Shown here: positions 25,727-38,518 of the stretch, piece by piece
How positions within the stretch are numbered: position 1 is the first letter of the stretch
Layout: each line of letters opens with the position of its first letter
Assembly: GCF_000002425.4 (NCBI RefSeq)
Contig: NC_037253.1
Span: 13,102,272-13,166,271 of the forward strand
Source: Physcomitrium patens
Taxonomy: Eukaryota > Streptophyta > Bryopsida > Funariales > Funariaceae
Reading direction: 5' to 3'
DNA: 64,000 nucleotides
Notes under the pieces: model-generated
Seen by the model: only the letters and a program-made list of their open reading frames with translations
Database searches by the model: none
Told to the model about the DNA's origin: nothing
Program-made: the position numbers and the translations under genes

Positions 25727-28700
25727 CAAAGTAAAAAAAGAAGTCGAAATATCACGAAAAAAATCCAGCCCCGAGATCTCTAAAACAACCAAATGCAAAA
25801 CAAGGTCCTAGCTTTCATCCAGAATGGCCGTCAGATATCAGAGATGCCTACCTAGCGTGTTGTAAACATCAAAACTTACAGGGCTGAAACAGCCCGTGAA
25901 AGATTCATGGATTAGTGCAATGAAACGAATAGAGGGGTGCAGGCCGAAATGAGGACTAAAGTAGGGTCATTGATAGCTACAGTACCTTGAGATAAATATC
26001 AATTGCTCTGTACAGTCCATCGTCCACCACTCTTGCATAATCAGGCAAGATTTCAGCGAGTGCAAGAAACTTGGAAAGCTTAAGGTTTGCATCAGGTGCA
26101 ATTTCTGCCAGATAGCTATCAACCAGCTTTGCTACCTTCATCATCGCACTTTGAGAAAGAGATCCTCCATTATCTGAATCGTACATGGTGTGGGCCACCT
26201 GACAAAAATACCCATAACGTGTCTCAGGATAACACCACCGTGCATGCAGCTACAGCGACCTCCACTGACCATTCGAACCTATAAAGCTAGGGTATCGACA
26301 TCAGCTGACTCACAACAGTGATTAGCAGCTGAATGAGATATTCAATCGATGACAACAGTTTTCAACTTTACAATCGACAGGTCTCAATACTTGACTCAAT
26401 CGACAAAAAAAAAAAAAAAAAAAAAAAAAAGAAAAAAGAAAAAAAAGAAGAAGAAGAAGAAGAAGAAAGAGAACAAATGAAGAAGGAAAAAAATGTTGAT
26501 CTTCGGTTTAGGATGTTTATACTTGTAAATCATCACTGTCATCTTGTTGCAGAAAGTTGACGACAATACGATGAACTATGTCATTATCAAACAAGGTATC
26601 TCCTGTGTAGGAGAAGGAAGGAATTAACAGATCATCCAACGTTGCCTGCTCCAGCTGCATTCCAATTCGCTTTTCAAGATCCAGTCTACATGCCAAGGTT
26701 GTATCTAACATAATTGCTGTTCGAAGTAATCCAAATAAGAAGCTGCACGAAGCTGTGTTCTTTTCAGGAGGCAGTAAGCTGACGATGGTTTCCACTAGAA
26801 TACGTTGTTCGTGCTCCATCGCTGTAGAAGTGTCGTGAACCTGAATTGCGACCAAGGTGCTCAAAGCAAACATTCAGTACTGAAACAAACAAGAAGTACC
26901 CAAACTAGAGGTAGCATTGTACCCTTCACAAGAAGATTCACAACAGTATATATTCGTGACCTGCAGATACCTAAGGAGATCGGTAAATAAGGAACCAGTA
27001 AAAGATAACCCACAATAACCAGTACTGGCTGGATTCATCCAAGTACCCCTAAGAGGAGCTCACCAGCTGTTCAATTTCACTATGAATATGATGTGAATTA
27101 GGAATCATTTCATAGAAATGTAAGTCCGGATATGCTCAAGTAGAAGGTAGAGATTTCGGCAGCTACCTTATCAACATACATAACTCATAATAATCTTGAC
27201 ATGCATAGTCCTTATTGAAAATGTACAAATTACAGAGGAAGGTAGCACCTTCATCTTTGGGGGCTTCAAATCACTTCTCCCGTTTTGTTTCCTATTAAAT
27301 CCCTTAAGAGACCGATGAGCGAAATGCATGAGCGCCCCTCCGATACTCTCCACCCGTAGGCCCTTCGTTCTCATGGCAGCTAATAACCTTTGGTATAAAT
27401 CAATGCGCAGTACAGCTAAATCTTCGGCCCACCAGTCCGCCATGGGAACTTTGCTGGCATGTGAAAAATTACTGCTACTTGACAGCTTAAAATTCTCAGA
27501 GCGGCCTGAACCACCTAATTCAGAGCGACCTATGGCATTGGTGTTCTGTTCCCTGCAAATCGATGCAAACGATCTTCTTAGATACAAAAGAAGTTTCTAC
27601 AAACTTTTGTTATTGATCAGATGAAAGAAACACTTCGATCTTGAAGGTAGCCATAGAATGGTAAAATCGTCAACTTACAATTAAATAAGCTACAGTGTTA
27701 AGATGCTCATACACCTTGCAAGAGACCACTTAATCAGTACTCAAGTGACTGAATTAAAACAGCCTTAGAGAGGACAAGATTCATCAACCAGGATCACGGG
27801 AAGAAAATTGAACTGTTATACCGCCCAAGGCGTAAAGAAGGTGAACTAAACGTGTCACAAGTAAAAGTATTAAGGAACAAATTATCACCTGCAAGCTTTC
27901 GTTGCTGCAGACTCTATGCATTTGCTTACGATTCCCAGGTCTTCTGCAAGGGGAAGAAGGTTCTCACAATTATGAAGAACGGCAATGGAATCTGCCAGAC
28001 TTTGCAAGACGACCTCCGAGAGAAAGGTCTCAGTTCGTGCCACCAGGTTGTTTTCGCCGTAAGGTTCTGTCATTTCTAAATACTCAGCAGCACACCGCAA
28101 TACAGCTACATTTGACGTTGTGATCTCAAAGTTGATGCCGTAACAAAACTTAGCCGCTAGATCAAAAGCCTCGGCACCCCCAGGTACGTCAGTAAGCCGC
28201 AGCAAGTTGGGATTCTCGTTGTCTACCAAATTTGGTACAAGTTTCCTTATACGTCCACTCCTTGCAACCAGTGGAAACTGATAAACAGCCATTTCGAAGT
28301 TAAAAACGTCAATTCTCTAATCTCCATTCAAATATACTGTACTTCTGGAGGTAAACTGCAGTTAATAAAATATGTGAACATCTACGACTAATTAGAACTA
28401 GCATGTTTTAGTGTGTTGCATGCTAACGCAGTAACCCTGGAGAGCGTTACAAAGCGAAGTGCGGCATTAATCAATGTAAAAAAGATTCAGCCAACCACTT
28501 CAGGGAGCCTGCTCAGAATTACGATGTGGTACAACAAAGCGACACGACACTGCCAATCTCTGATGAGCGCGTACTTGCACCCTCCTTACAGAATCAAAAG
28601 TTTCGTTGCTGCAAACCCCTATAAAGGCTTAATGTAGCAGGCAACTTGAAAACTAACCTGCTACGGACATCTGTTCGCGGTTCCCACAGAAAGATACCTG

Positions 28701-29218
28701 CGCAGAGAATATAAACAGGTGCAAGAGCTAGCCAATGAAAGTCCTAGTCTATTGAGATGCCAAAGAAAAAGACACAATTACTGACCTTGTGTAACGAAAA
28801 ATTCATGCCCCCGGCTTCGACAACTAAGTCGCTGGGAACATCCGTTGTTAGTACCCTGCAACAGATATGGCAAACAATAAGAAACGTACACGCTAACAAA
28901 TCTAAATCCCTACGCATGACGCTGTCATATTCTCCAAGGACTTCAGAAGTTGAACGCAGTACTCACTCCACATCAGCTAGCAATTCGTTACAAAATCTTA
29001 GCGTCGAAGTGACGCAAGATTTTCTGGAGGCATTTCAAGGGTTGAAGAATGTGGAAGAAAGTTGAGGTGAACCTAACGATGTCTGGCGAACACATTCTTA
29101 TGATAATCAAGACCAAGACAGCAATGTTAGATAGTGGTAGAAGAATGTCGAGAAGAGAAATTATGGAATGACAAATGAGATGAGGACGAGATAGTTACCA
29201 CTCATTCGTGCGCTTCAT
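24899..29218 (-). CDS. NPH3/RPT2-like (NRL) BTB-NPH3 domain protein
   Basis: Plant-specific BTB-NPH3 proteins act as CUL3 adaptor or scaffold proteins, several of them in phototropin signalling at the plasma membrane. Exons in transcript order (minus strand): 29218-29199, 28855-28786, 28277-27889, 27552-27249, 26840-26523, 26198-25986, 25462-24899. They sum to 1878 nt (625 residues plus stop) with no frame break, and every junction is GT-AG. The 20-nt first exon encodes MKRTNE and two bases of W. The BTB segment ([20 protein letters not shown], then [13 protein letters not shown]) spans exons 2-3. The NPH3 domain runs to the last exon, which holds the signature [20 protein letters not shown] and [13 protein letters not shown]. 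The C-terminal tail has a coiled-coil-like stretch ([18 protein letters not shown]) and a basic, serine-rich end finishing RRPRRHSIS. The ATG at 28292 is intronic and is not the start. Introns hold A-tracts at about 25696-25724 and 26406-26430. This gene appears intact. Confidence 0.93.
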
Positions 29219-32156
29219 AGAGAAACTAGCACGTGAGGTTCTTCGTCCTGATACAACGTCAAGTGAGTGCCGCCGGGCGGGGAGCGGCTTCAATGTGTCA
29301 AACTTTGGCGTCACCGCCATATCTGCGCGGGTTCTCGATAACCAATCCGTTTTTGCTCCTCTTTCCTCCAGCTTGCCTTCTTTTCGGTAACTACTGCAGC
29401 TGCAATTCCTCCCCTCCCCAAACTACTGTTTTCTCGGCTACCACAGCGAATGCACAGCTTAATGACCAACTCCTAACCTCCGATTCCGCTCTGTCGTACT
29501 ACACCTCTCGGACAACATAATCCTCTCGGTAATGTATCAACTTCCTTCTATCACGGCTCCTCAAGCACAATCCACCACAAGCAGGCTAGTGCTCATAATA
29601 AACCTAAGTGAAAGGCGTCAGAGCCCACATGAAAATGCAGCAGAGCTAAAAAAAAGGGATGGCGAAGTAAGTGGACAATCAGAAGCATTTCCTGTCGCCT
29701 GACGACAAGAACCCTCTACGTGATTTCCAAAAATCACTAGCCACATTCAACAGCAGCTCCGAATTCCATTTCTCGTGCAAAGCATCACAAGCTGGCAGAG
29801 GAAAGCTGCATCAGAGAGATAGAGGCGTTTTGCAGATGTCAAGTTAGCGGACAGCTACGAAGAGGTGTGCCGCAATAGCATGAAACCTGTAGTAGGACAG
29901 AAGTAGGATGAAATGAGTTTTTCACATGAGATCACGTCAGGGAGGACCACATGCATGTAAATATAGAAAACTCTAGTTTTCTGACCACGCAGTCGGTTAA
30001 AACACCAATCGACCAGCTACTGGGGGGGGGGGGGGGTTGATAAAATGGCAAGCGGAGCGGTGACAGACAACAGTAGGAGAATAGTTGAAGGGGGTTGAGA
30101 AGAATCATAAATCACTCACTCCAATGGCTGCTGATAAAACACCTATCTTATAGTATTTTAAAGTAATAGGTAAGAAGTAGGAAAGGACTACTGCACAGCC
30201 AGAGAAAGGGGAGTGCCTATGTTTCAATGTTGTAGACTGCAGGTTGACGACAGTGCATTCTTTGTGGAGAATCGAGGATTTCGGCGCTTGCGGCAAAAGA
30301 ATATTGGGACAGGCACGCTCGAGCCATCCTGACGGAAAGGATGCATAAATGTATCCAGAGGACACAATCTTTCGCGTCAGACTACGTGGAACAATTCAGA
30401 GTACGCACCATTACACCCGCAAGTACCGCACCAAGGCCAGAAAAGCGGATTTACTGGAGGAAAGGACGAGGGAAATGCAGGGTTGCCGATGTGAAGAGAC
30501 GGGGAGTCGGTGGCCTGATGAAACAGGCAGTCAGGAGAGTAGAGGAGGAGTGGTAGGGAAGGGAAGGAAGGAGTTGGGGGGGGCGGGGGGGGGGGGTATG
30601 TGTTGCGTGAGCTGAGTGGAATATCCATGGAACAATGGGATGGATGAGGAGGGTGGGGGAGAGTAGAAGAAGCTGAGACGAGGAGCAACGAGCAACGAGC
30701 AACAGTTGTTTGTTGTTTCCGTGCAAACCAGGTAGGAAGGAAGCAAGGGGGAATGAATGAATAGAGGCCACATGAAACTGCAAGGGTACTCCCCCGCATC
30801 TCGGATCGCCAGAAGAGAAGCCTACTTCTTCTTCTTCACTTTCCCGCAGCCCTAGACTCTCTCCCCTGCCCCCTTCATTTTCCCAGTTTCCATGCTCGCC
30901 TTCCCTCCCTCCCTTTCTTCCTTCCTCGCTTCCTTCATCCCTTCCCCTCCCTCGTTGCCGTGCCCCAACTTCATCTCTCTTGAGAGTCGTCCATCCAGCA
31001 TGGCCACCGTGTCACCACTTCGGTAAAGGAAATAACATCCTGTTAGCTGTAGGTTTTCCTTGAACACATGTTAAAACAAAATAATAATAATAATAATAAT
31101 AATAATCATAATATGTATGATTCGCAATCAACTTCTTCTATACCTGAACTACCATAGGTTTCAAGATACATCAATATCAACAATAAATAAATAAATAAAT
31201 AAATAAATAATGATCTCACATTACATAAATGAGCTTTAAAAGTGGCTAGTGTTGATTGTGGTTTATTTTAAAAAATATTGGCAAAATCATCACTTAGAGT
31301 CATAAGAAATAAGAAATGTAAAGTGCATTTGCAAAATATACATTCATTGCACAGATTTACAATTATGTTATATGTATGTACATGTATTCACACACACATA
31401 TATATTGTTGGATGTTGCAAATGTACAGAACGAACAATCACATACAAAATTTACTGAAAATACTTTGTTAGAATATGTCTTTATGTTTTACAATGTACAA
31501 TATTTAATTATCTTTTCATACCCATGGACCATGAAAAATATGTATAAAACGCTAACATTTCTGTCAATTCTAGGGTCACATGTAATTTAAGTTAATAAGT
31601 TTAAATATTTTCCACAAAATCGATTCTATTCATGAACATGGGTATGCATTATGTATGTATGTATAGGTACACACACACAGATACTGATAATTGAAAAATA
31701 AAATAAAATAAAAAATATTAGGTTCAAAATTTCAAAACCTAGCAGAATAATATTGCTTAAAAGTTGTTCTTTGTTCAAAGTTCAACACGTCAAAAAATCG
31801 ATAGTAACTTGCTAACTTGTGAAATTATGTGTAAAAAAACAAAAACCTTATTCTTAAATTCAATAGAGATTAAGTTACTACATAATCGTAACTTCAAATT
31901 TTACAACAGCATGTAGGACATGCACAAATGAATGTATTTTTCTTTTGTAAGGGATTCTTTTATAAAGATTTATTTATTTATTTATTTATTCATTTATTGA
32001 AAGATGTGTTTATCTAGCGAGTAAGTATGCATTTACGCAAGTGGAAAAAAACACACTGTATAAAAATATGTCTAGGGCAACATTAACAAAAATTCAAAAT
32101 TTCAAAAAAGAAACAAAACAAAACAAGATCAAATTCTTTGGGTTTCATAATACATT

Positions 32157-32209
<53 letters not shown>

Positions 32210-33088
32210 TTTTTTATTTATTGTTTCCAAAGTGATAAAAAAAATCTAAAAGCTTTATTGAAGTGTTATTATAGATACATACAATTATTTTTATTTCATT
32301 AACCATTTTTCAAATTTCATGTTATGAAGCTTTCTAGATAAAATATTGTATAATTTATTTTTATTTTTAATGTATATATATAGACATATACAAAAATACT
32401 TATATTTATAAATATTTACTAAAAATATATTATATATATTTTATAATTAAATCTATTTTTGTTCCCAATAGGTAATTTAATGAAGATTTTGATGGCATTA
32501 TTTTGATAATAAAATAATGAAATTTAAATTATTTTAATGTAGAATATATAAGAATATTATGTTGTAGTCTTTTAAAAAAATTAGTTGCTTTGAAGTATTT
32601 ACAAAATTTATGAATTTTGACGGCATTGGATGCTTTAGAAAGGATCTTTGCCTATTTTCTTTAAAAGAATGAAGTTGAATTATTTTTTTGATAAAATTAA
32701 GAATTAAATTTTTATGATCACTTGGGAATGTAAGATTTTTTTAGAAATTTTAATAACGAAGCCAATTTTTTTAAAAAATTAAAAAGTATCTACCATGATG
32801 TATAGTGTGTAATGATTATTGACTTTGCGGTAATTCCACTACACAATTGTGTAATGATTACACTTCTGTGAAAAATCATTTTTTTAGAACTACTTAAAAC
32901 AGCTTGAATGCTATTAAACACAGCAAACGTTTTTGTAGAATGGTTTAAAGATTATTTTTAGGATTGTGCATAGAGTAGACACCCAACAAAATTTTAATTT
33001 TTCTTTTTAAACAAACTAATGCAAACCTTAAAATTTTGTGACGATTTAGAATGAGTTCTCTGCAATGCAAAAAACCAGTTTATTTTAG

Positions 33089-33119
<31 letters not shown>

Positions 33120-33595
33120 TTTACCCCAATTTAGAATCACCCCAATCAGGTATAACTTTCAAGCTCTCCATTTTAAGCATCTGCAAAGACTGCAAGGTGC
33201 TCATCACCAGTGGCTGTACGTTTTCTTGAGTTCCATTTCTTAAGCATCTTGGTTTATTCACACTTTTCTTGGCCACGAAAAAGGTTGTAAAATTTTACTT
33301 TGTGGTTGTTCAGTCAAATTTTGATCATTTTTATAGAAAAGTTGACCAAAAAAAATTAAAAAATATTTTCATAACAATAGAATCATTTATGTTTTCTTTA
33401 GTATAATTAAAAAATATAATTTTTATTTATTACAACTATTTAAATAACTAAGTTAAAAGAAATTTGAGATAAAATATATTTAAAGTGGTGTTTTATTCTT
33501 CATTATTTTAAGGATCTAGGATCTTTATAATATTTGGAGAAGTGAATCATAAAAAAGATATATAATTAAAATACATACTTTTGGGTATAGAAAAG

Positions 33596-33628
<33 letters not shown>

Positions 33629-34383
33629 ATTTAATTTTTTTTTTATGTTCTTGTGGATTCCTAAGTATTTCAAAGTTCTTATGAATTCCTATGTGTTTCT
33701 TGAATTTTCATAGATTTTTGTGAGTTTATGAAGTTTTCATGGATTTCTATATGTTTTCTTTGCATTTCCAAGTTCCTATTATTTCTTTTGATTTTTATAA
33801 GTTCTACAAGTTTCTATAGATCTTTGTAAGTTCTTATGGATGTTTGTGCATCATTTCCAAGTTCTAATTAATTTCCATGTATTTTTTATCTTTCCTCATA
33901 TGAAATTATATAATTGAGGAAGAAGAGTATCAATTCTAAATTCAATTTTTCAAAGCTTATGATGCAATTAATTGACTAAGGTTAGGATAGCCAAAGACTT
34001 TCTAGCATTGAAAAATATCTATTTAAAAAAATTGATAATATTTTTAAGTTATAAGCTATGATAGAAGCTTCTTATATTGATAGAATATATAATATTGATG
34101 CATTGAGGCTATATTTATATTGAATTTTTAGTACAACACATAATGATATTATATATGAAGAAGTTATTAGTGATAGCACTATAGAAATTGCTTGAAATAA
34201 TAGTCAAATACAAAGGCAAATTTTGATGCAATTGAAGATTGATAAAAAATTATTAAAGCAGATTTTACATGAAGTACAAAATATAAGTACTTTTATACAA
34301 AGTACTATAGCTCTTTCTTTAGTGGCAATGTAATTTTAAGATTATGATTGATGTCAAGTAGGTAGAAAAAGTTGGAAGGTTTT
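29219..34383. other. Upstream of NPH3 gene, then AT-rich intergenic DNA
   Basis: 29.2-31.07 kb is of balanced composition and probably contains the promoter and any 5' UTR of the NPH3 gene. It has G-runs at 30021-30037 and about 30573-30596 and a polypyrimidine stretch at 30.86-30.96 kb. From 31.08 kb it is AT-rich: (ATA)n at 31081, (AAAT)n at 31180, (TG)n(TA)n at 32158-32206, and T-runs near 33090-33115 and 33597-33622. Around 33.9-34.3 kb there is faintly coding-like but stop-filled sequence that I cannot assign. Confidence 0.6.
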
Positions 34384-34923
34384 TGTCACAGACATATATA
34401 TTTACTTCAATAATTACTTATATGATTAAATAGAAAAAGATAAATATAGATTAATTTCTTAAAGTCTTTTAATGAAGCTTTCTAGAAGCTTCATAGATGC
34501 GGTTTTGACTTTAGATGTGTTTGTAGATTGAGAACTTAGTCAAGAAGTTAACCATGTGTCGGTAGCTTGTAGAACAAGTTAACTCAGTATAGTAGCTTGT
34601 AGAACAAACTAACCATACATAGATAACTTGCCTTACAAGTTAAGACATGTGGCTAGCAAAGTCAATACATTTTGGAGGTCTTATAGAACATCGCTATGTA
34701 GCTCCTAATTAAGAGTATATATAGAAGTAAGAATGAAGCCTTCTTTACTCTTGTCAATGCCATTCTAGTCCTTAGTCTTGTTTCAAGACTTTATAGTCTT
34801 TTTATTTTTAGCAATATCTATTCTAGTTAATATTATATTACGTTTTAAGTGACTTTCTACTTCTCTTCAATGACACAAGAGAGTATCGAGGATTTTCTTT
34901 CTTTGAGATTCATATCCTTCACA
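34384..34923 (+). repeat. 5' LTR of the old chromovirus copy
   Basis: A 540-bp TG...CA sequence, diverged from but collinear with the young LTRs at 36761 and 48847. It keeps the TATATATA box near 34715, an ACTCTTGTCAA at 34747-34757 (predicted transcript start) and a perfect three-unit heat-shock-type array TTC-2-GAA-2-TTC at 34480-34492. It is followed after 2 nt by TTGACAAGAGT (34926-34936), the matching primer binding site. The partner 3' LTR is not present in the window. Confidence 0.85.
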
Positions 34924-36755
34924 GTTTGACAAGAGTACTAACATACTATTTTTATTTTATTTTAGAAGTGAATGAATTATCCCACTTCTACTATTGTATT
35001 TTGAAGGTTGTAGACTATTTATCTTTTAAACAAAAAAATCTTGTTTTCTAACTTTGATCTTTCTTTAAAGAGACTAGATTATCCATCTTTGTAGAAATTT
35101 TTATTAAAGGTTGTAGATTACCCTCTTTTAATTTAATTTTTTGGATTTGTTTGAATTGCCTATAAAAGGAAAGATTATGGATGCTACTCCTAGTGGAAGT
35201 GAAAATAGATTTACAACTATTGTAGATCTTCATGAGCTTCTCAACAGTCTTAGAATAGAAATCTCACATATTTCTAATAAAAATCATGGAATACTATACC
35301 TACACATGTGAAAGAAGTTCAGAGTTTGTGACAAGAAGTTGTGCAATTGAAAGAATCAAGTAGATAAACTTTACAATCAAATCTAAAGAGTTTTGCTTCT
35401 ACAAGTATGACAAGGAGAATGATTAGTATGCCTGAGAAGTTTGATGGAATAAGATCAAAATTTTGAGGATTTTTGCAATAAGTCAAGCTCTATCTAAGGT
35501 TGCACTCTTTTCAATACCCTAATGGATTTACTCAAGTTAGATTCATAGACATACATCTATTAGAAAGTGCTCATTTTTAATTTGCACCTTTAATGGAAAA
35601 AGTTTTGTAATTCCTTTATGATTTGAATTCATTCTTAGAAGTATTTATGGCTACATTCATAGAAAGTGATCAAGAATAAATAATAGAGACCAAATTCTTA
35701 TCTTTATGATAAGAATCATGATGAGCCACCACATATATTGCTAAATTTCAAAACCTTGTTTGTAATATGGACTGGAATGACAAAGCACTCATCAATAAAT
35801 TTTGATATGGATTGAAGGATAGTGTCAAAGATTTATTATTAATAATACCAACAGTAGAATCTTTAGAATAATTTATTGCTCAAGCCATTCCATGGGATAA
35901 TCAATTATTTGAAAGGCATCAAGAATAAAGACTTGGCTTAAGAGGAATAAGTCAAGTAATGGCCATAGCTTCCAAGTTTTCTGAAACATATTCATCAATG
36001 CCAAAACCAATGCAAATTGATATGATATATTTTAAATCTCTCACAGAGCAAGAAAAAGCTCGACGTCACTAAGAGGGTTTTTATTTATATTATAGAGAAG
36101 CTAAATACACTGCTTAACATTGTCCAAAGAAGCAACACAATTATAAAATGAGATGCACAATTACCAAAGAAGATAATGTGTCAAAAAACGAGTTTCACCA
36201 GCTATAATAGGGACCGTGCGACTGAAATCATATACAACACCTGGTAAAGATCCTATTTTCTCCTCAGATCCCTCACCTTGTTTTATAATAGATGTGTGTT
36301 TAGGACCTAAAAATCAGAAAGTCTTTGCTTTATTAGATTTAAGAGCCTCAGCCTATTTTATAGACAAAGATTTTGTCAAAAATAAAAAAAATACTTTTAG
36401 TCAAGAAAACTAAATCCGTACATGTAGAAGTCATAGATGGTTGTTTGTTGCCTTCTGGAAATATTATCCATGAGACTACTCTTTTAGATGTAACAATTAA
36501 AGATCATAACAATGTAGTAGTATTTAATGTAATAAGATCTCCTTCCAATCCAGTTATTTTAGGATTATTGTGGCTAGAAAAATATAATCCTCAAATAAAT
36601 TGGATTTCTTGTAATCTTAATTTTTTTAGTAGTATAATCCAAGATCAAGTTAGTAAAGTAGAAGTACAAAAGTTTACTACATCCAAATCTTTATTGATAG
36701 ATGTGAGAGCTTTCATGCATGTTGCAAAAGAAAGATCATCTTTTGCTTTATATGT
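34924..36755 (+). mobile_element. Old chromovirus copy, 5' part (gag to protease)
   Basis: The internal region follows the LTR at 34384. Gag starts near 35179 with an N-terminus unlike that of the young elements but like the old copies at 5.7-5.9 and 58.2-58.4 kb. Gag is stop-filled. Protease-region frames survive at 36216-36413 and 36373-36755, with the active-site DSG changed to DLR. At 36756 it is cut by the insertion of the young element, and the reading continues at 49390. Confidence 0.85.
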
Positions 36756-36760
36756 TACGT
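36756..36760 (+). repeat. Target site duplication TACGT (left)
   Basis: TACGT directly precedes the LTR at 36761 and directly follows the LTR ending at 49384 (49385-49389). Removing one copy with everything between rejoins the old element's frame across the site, which confirms a single insertion event. Confidence 0.92.
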
Positions 36761-36840
36761 TGTCACGGACATACATATAATTACCTATATGAATAGATAA
36801 AAGTATGTAAAAGTAGATAAAAGTAGGTTAATTGTGTAAT

Positions 36841-36870
36841 ATCTTCTAGAGAAGCTTCTTAGAAGCTTCA
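36841..36870 (+). promoter_or_regulatory. Heat-shock-element-like TTC/GAA array in U3
   Basis: Alternating TTC and GAA units (for example GAAGCTTC twice, plus TTCTAGA) lie about 225 bp upstream of the LTR TATA box. The array recurs in all four young LTRs. The old LTRs at 34384 and 58613 carry TTC-2-GAA versions. Heat-shock factor binding is an inference from the motif. Confidence 0.4.
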
Positions 36871-37092
36871 TAGATGCTGCTTTGACTTTATAGGAGTCTA
36901 TAGTTGACTTTTAGGCTAGAAACTTGGTCAACAAATTAGCCATGTGCCACACATGTTGGAAGCTTAAAGAACAAGCTAACTACGTGGTCCATCCATAGAA
37001 AACTTGCCTTGTAAGCAAAGGCATGTGGCCTAGAAAGTCAACATATATTGGAGGTCTTATAGAACATCGCCATGTGGCTTCTAGTTAGATAG

Positions 37093-37134
37093 TATATATA
37101 GAGGCAAGAGTGAAGCCCTCTTCACTCTTGTCAA
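37093..37134 (+). promoter_or_regulatory. LTR TATA box and predicted transcript start
   Basis: TATATATA at 37093-37100 lies 31 bp upstream of ACTCTTGTCAA at 37124-37134. That 11-mer is the exact complement of the sequence 2 nt after the LTR (37301-37311). The same TATA-to-11-mer spacing is kept in the old LTR at 34384. The start site is predicted, not measured. Confidence 0.6.
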
Positions 37135-37300
37135 CTCCTTTCTTGCTTCTAGTCTAGTTTCAAGGGTCTCTAGTTTTCTTGTATTTTGGCAATAGCCATT
37201 CTAATTTCTTTCTTAATATACATATTTCTATTTTGTCCTATTTCTTTGAGAAAAGTCTCACTTACTCTTTAGCTTTCATCGAGTTCTTGTCCTTGACAGA

Positions 37301-37311
37301 TTGACAAGAGT
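37301..37311 (+). other. Primer binding site, self-priming type
   Basis: TTGACAAGAGT lies 2 nt inside the 5' LTR. It does not resemble the usual plant initiator-Met tRNA site (TGGTATCAGAGC) but is perfectly complementary over 11 nt to the predicted 5' end of the element's own RNA. The same arrangement occurs at 47973-47983 (minus) and 34926-34936. Confidence 0.6.
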
Positions 37312-37510
37312 ACACTTACAATATGAGAGCTTTGTCTTTTCTTGATTAAGAGTGGATTACCCCTTTTTCTTGATAAGACATAAGCGCATTAGAAGTTGCG
37401 GATTACCCTCTTTTAAACTGATATTATTCTTAGTATTTTCTTTGTTATCAATTCCTCTCTTCTATTTGTTTTGAGCGTTATTAGACATCTTCTCTTTTCT
37501 AAGTGCTACT

Positions 37511-38518
37511 ATGGCAGAGCTTGTTGAAATGAAGAGTGCAATGGCACTGATGCAAGAATAATTGAGGGAGTTAATGCTTGCGATGCATCAACTCAATTTA
37601 CCACCACAAGGAGCAACAAGAATGGTAGGAAGTGAAGATATAGAGATGATTGGGGCTGCTTCAACATCTGCACCAAACCATGTCCCTTCTCCCAGAATGG
37701 AACACCCTTCGAGTGTTAGAGAACCGAGAGTGGCCTTGCCCGAGAAGTTTGATGGTACCAGATCCAAGTTTCGAGGATTCATCAATCAGGTCCAATTAGT
37801 GATTGAACTTCAACCCCAGAGCTATCCAACTCCAGGGTCACAAGTTAGATTCATTGGTACACTTCTTTCAGGTTCAGCATTGCCATGGTTTTCATCTTTT
37901 CTTGAACGACGAGATCCAATATTGGATAATCTGGAGGCTTTTTTGGCGGAGTTTCGATCCATGTTTGGAGAACATGATGCAATTCGTGGTGCAACCAACA
38001 AGATCCATTTTTTGCGACAAGGCAATCGATCAGTAACATTATATGCTTCGCAATTTTGACAACTTGAAACTGATATCAAGTGGGATGATGCCGCACTTGT
38101 GAGTCAATTTCTCTACGGATTACAATATGAGGTAAAGAAATTGATGCTTAATTTACCTGATCCTCAAACATTGAGTCAAGCAATTGACTTTGCTGTGAAG
38201 TGCGACAGTCGACTTTTTGAATTTCGATCCGAGAGTCGCACAAGTAGGCCTCAACGTTACTACAATTCAATGGCAACACCGACGTCTCCTCAACACATAC
38301 CTTCAGAAGTAGAGGATATGCAAATTGATGCGGTACGTTTCAAACCTCTTACTGAGCAAGAAAAGTCTCGTCGTCGACAAGAAGGATTGTGCTTATATTG
38401 TGGAGAACCTAAGCACACTGCTCAACATTGTCCAAAGAAGCGACGTAACTACAAAATGAGGAGTACGGCTGTCAAAGTAGACAGTATGTCGGAAAACGAG
38501 TACGTCCAGCTACAATAG
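37511..38518 (+). pseudogene. Chromovirus gag, plus-strand copy
   Basis: Gag capsid/nucleocapsid polyprotein of the retrotransposon. ATG at 37511, an in-frame TAA at 37559-37561 (also present in the minus copy) and a TGA near 38058 where the other copy has CGA. The capsid-like part is at 37.56-38.25 kb. A CX2CX4HX4C zinc knuckle (CLYCGEPKHTAQHC) is at 38390-38431. It ends at TAG 38516-38518, overlapping the pol frame, which is one base back. Confidence 0.85.
38491..38497 (+). other. Candidate -1 frameshift heptamer at the gag-pol overlap
   Basis: Gag is in the frame of 37511. Pol is open in the -1 frame from 38449, so the two overlap by about 70 nt. Within the overlap lies G GAA AAC in gag phase. 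The old copy at about 36186 has the canonical A AAA AAC at the same place, and so does the old minus copy near 57350. Frameshifting here is an inference. The downstream structure was not evaluated. Confidence 0.35.

Larger units (their letters stand above)
36761..37298 (+). repeat. Outer 5' LTR
   Basis: Begins TGTCACGGAC and ends CCTTGACA, 538 bp. It matches 48847-49384 closely, including the last 100 bp that distinguish it from the inner pair. It holds a TATA box at 37093-37100. Confidence 0.93.

Noticed and set aside
28275-28292. ATG at 28292 (minus) as start of the NPH3 protein
   Set aside because: It lies in the intron. The acceptor at 28278-28280 joins FPLVARSG directly to the BTB exon ending SLHK, and a better start with two more exons lies at 29218.
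31081-31210. Possible CRISPR-like or tandem array
   Set aside because: These are simple (ATA)n and (AAAT)n microsatellites, in a plant nuclear context.
37299-37320. Conventional tRNA-primed PBS
   Set aside because: I see no TGGTATCAGAGC-like or other familiar plant tRNA 3' end. The 11-nt self-complement is a better explanation.
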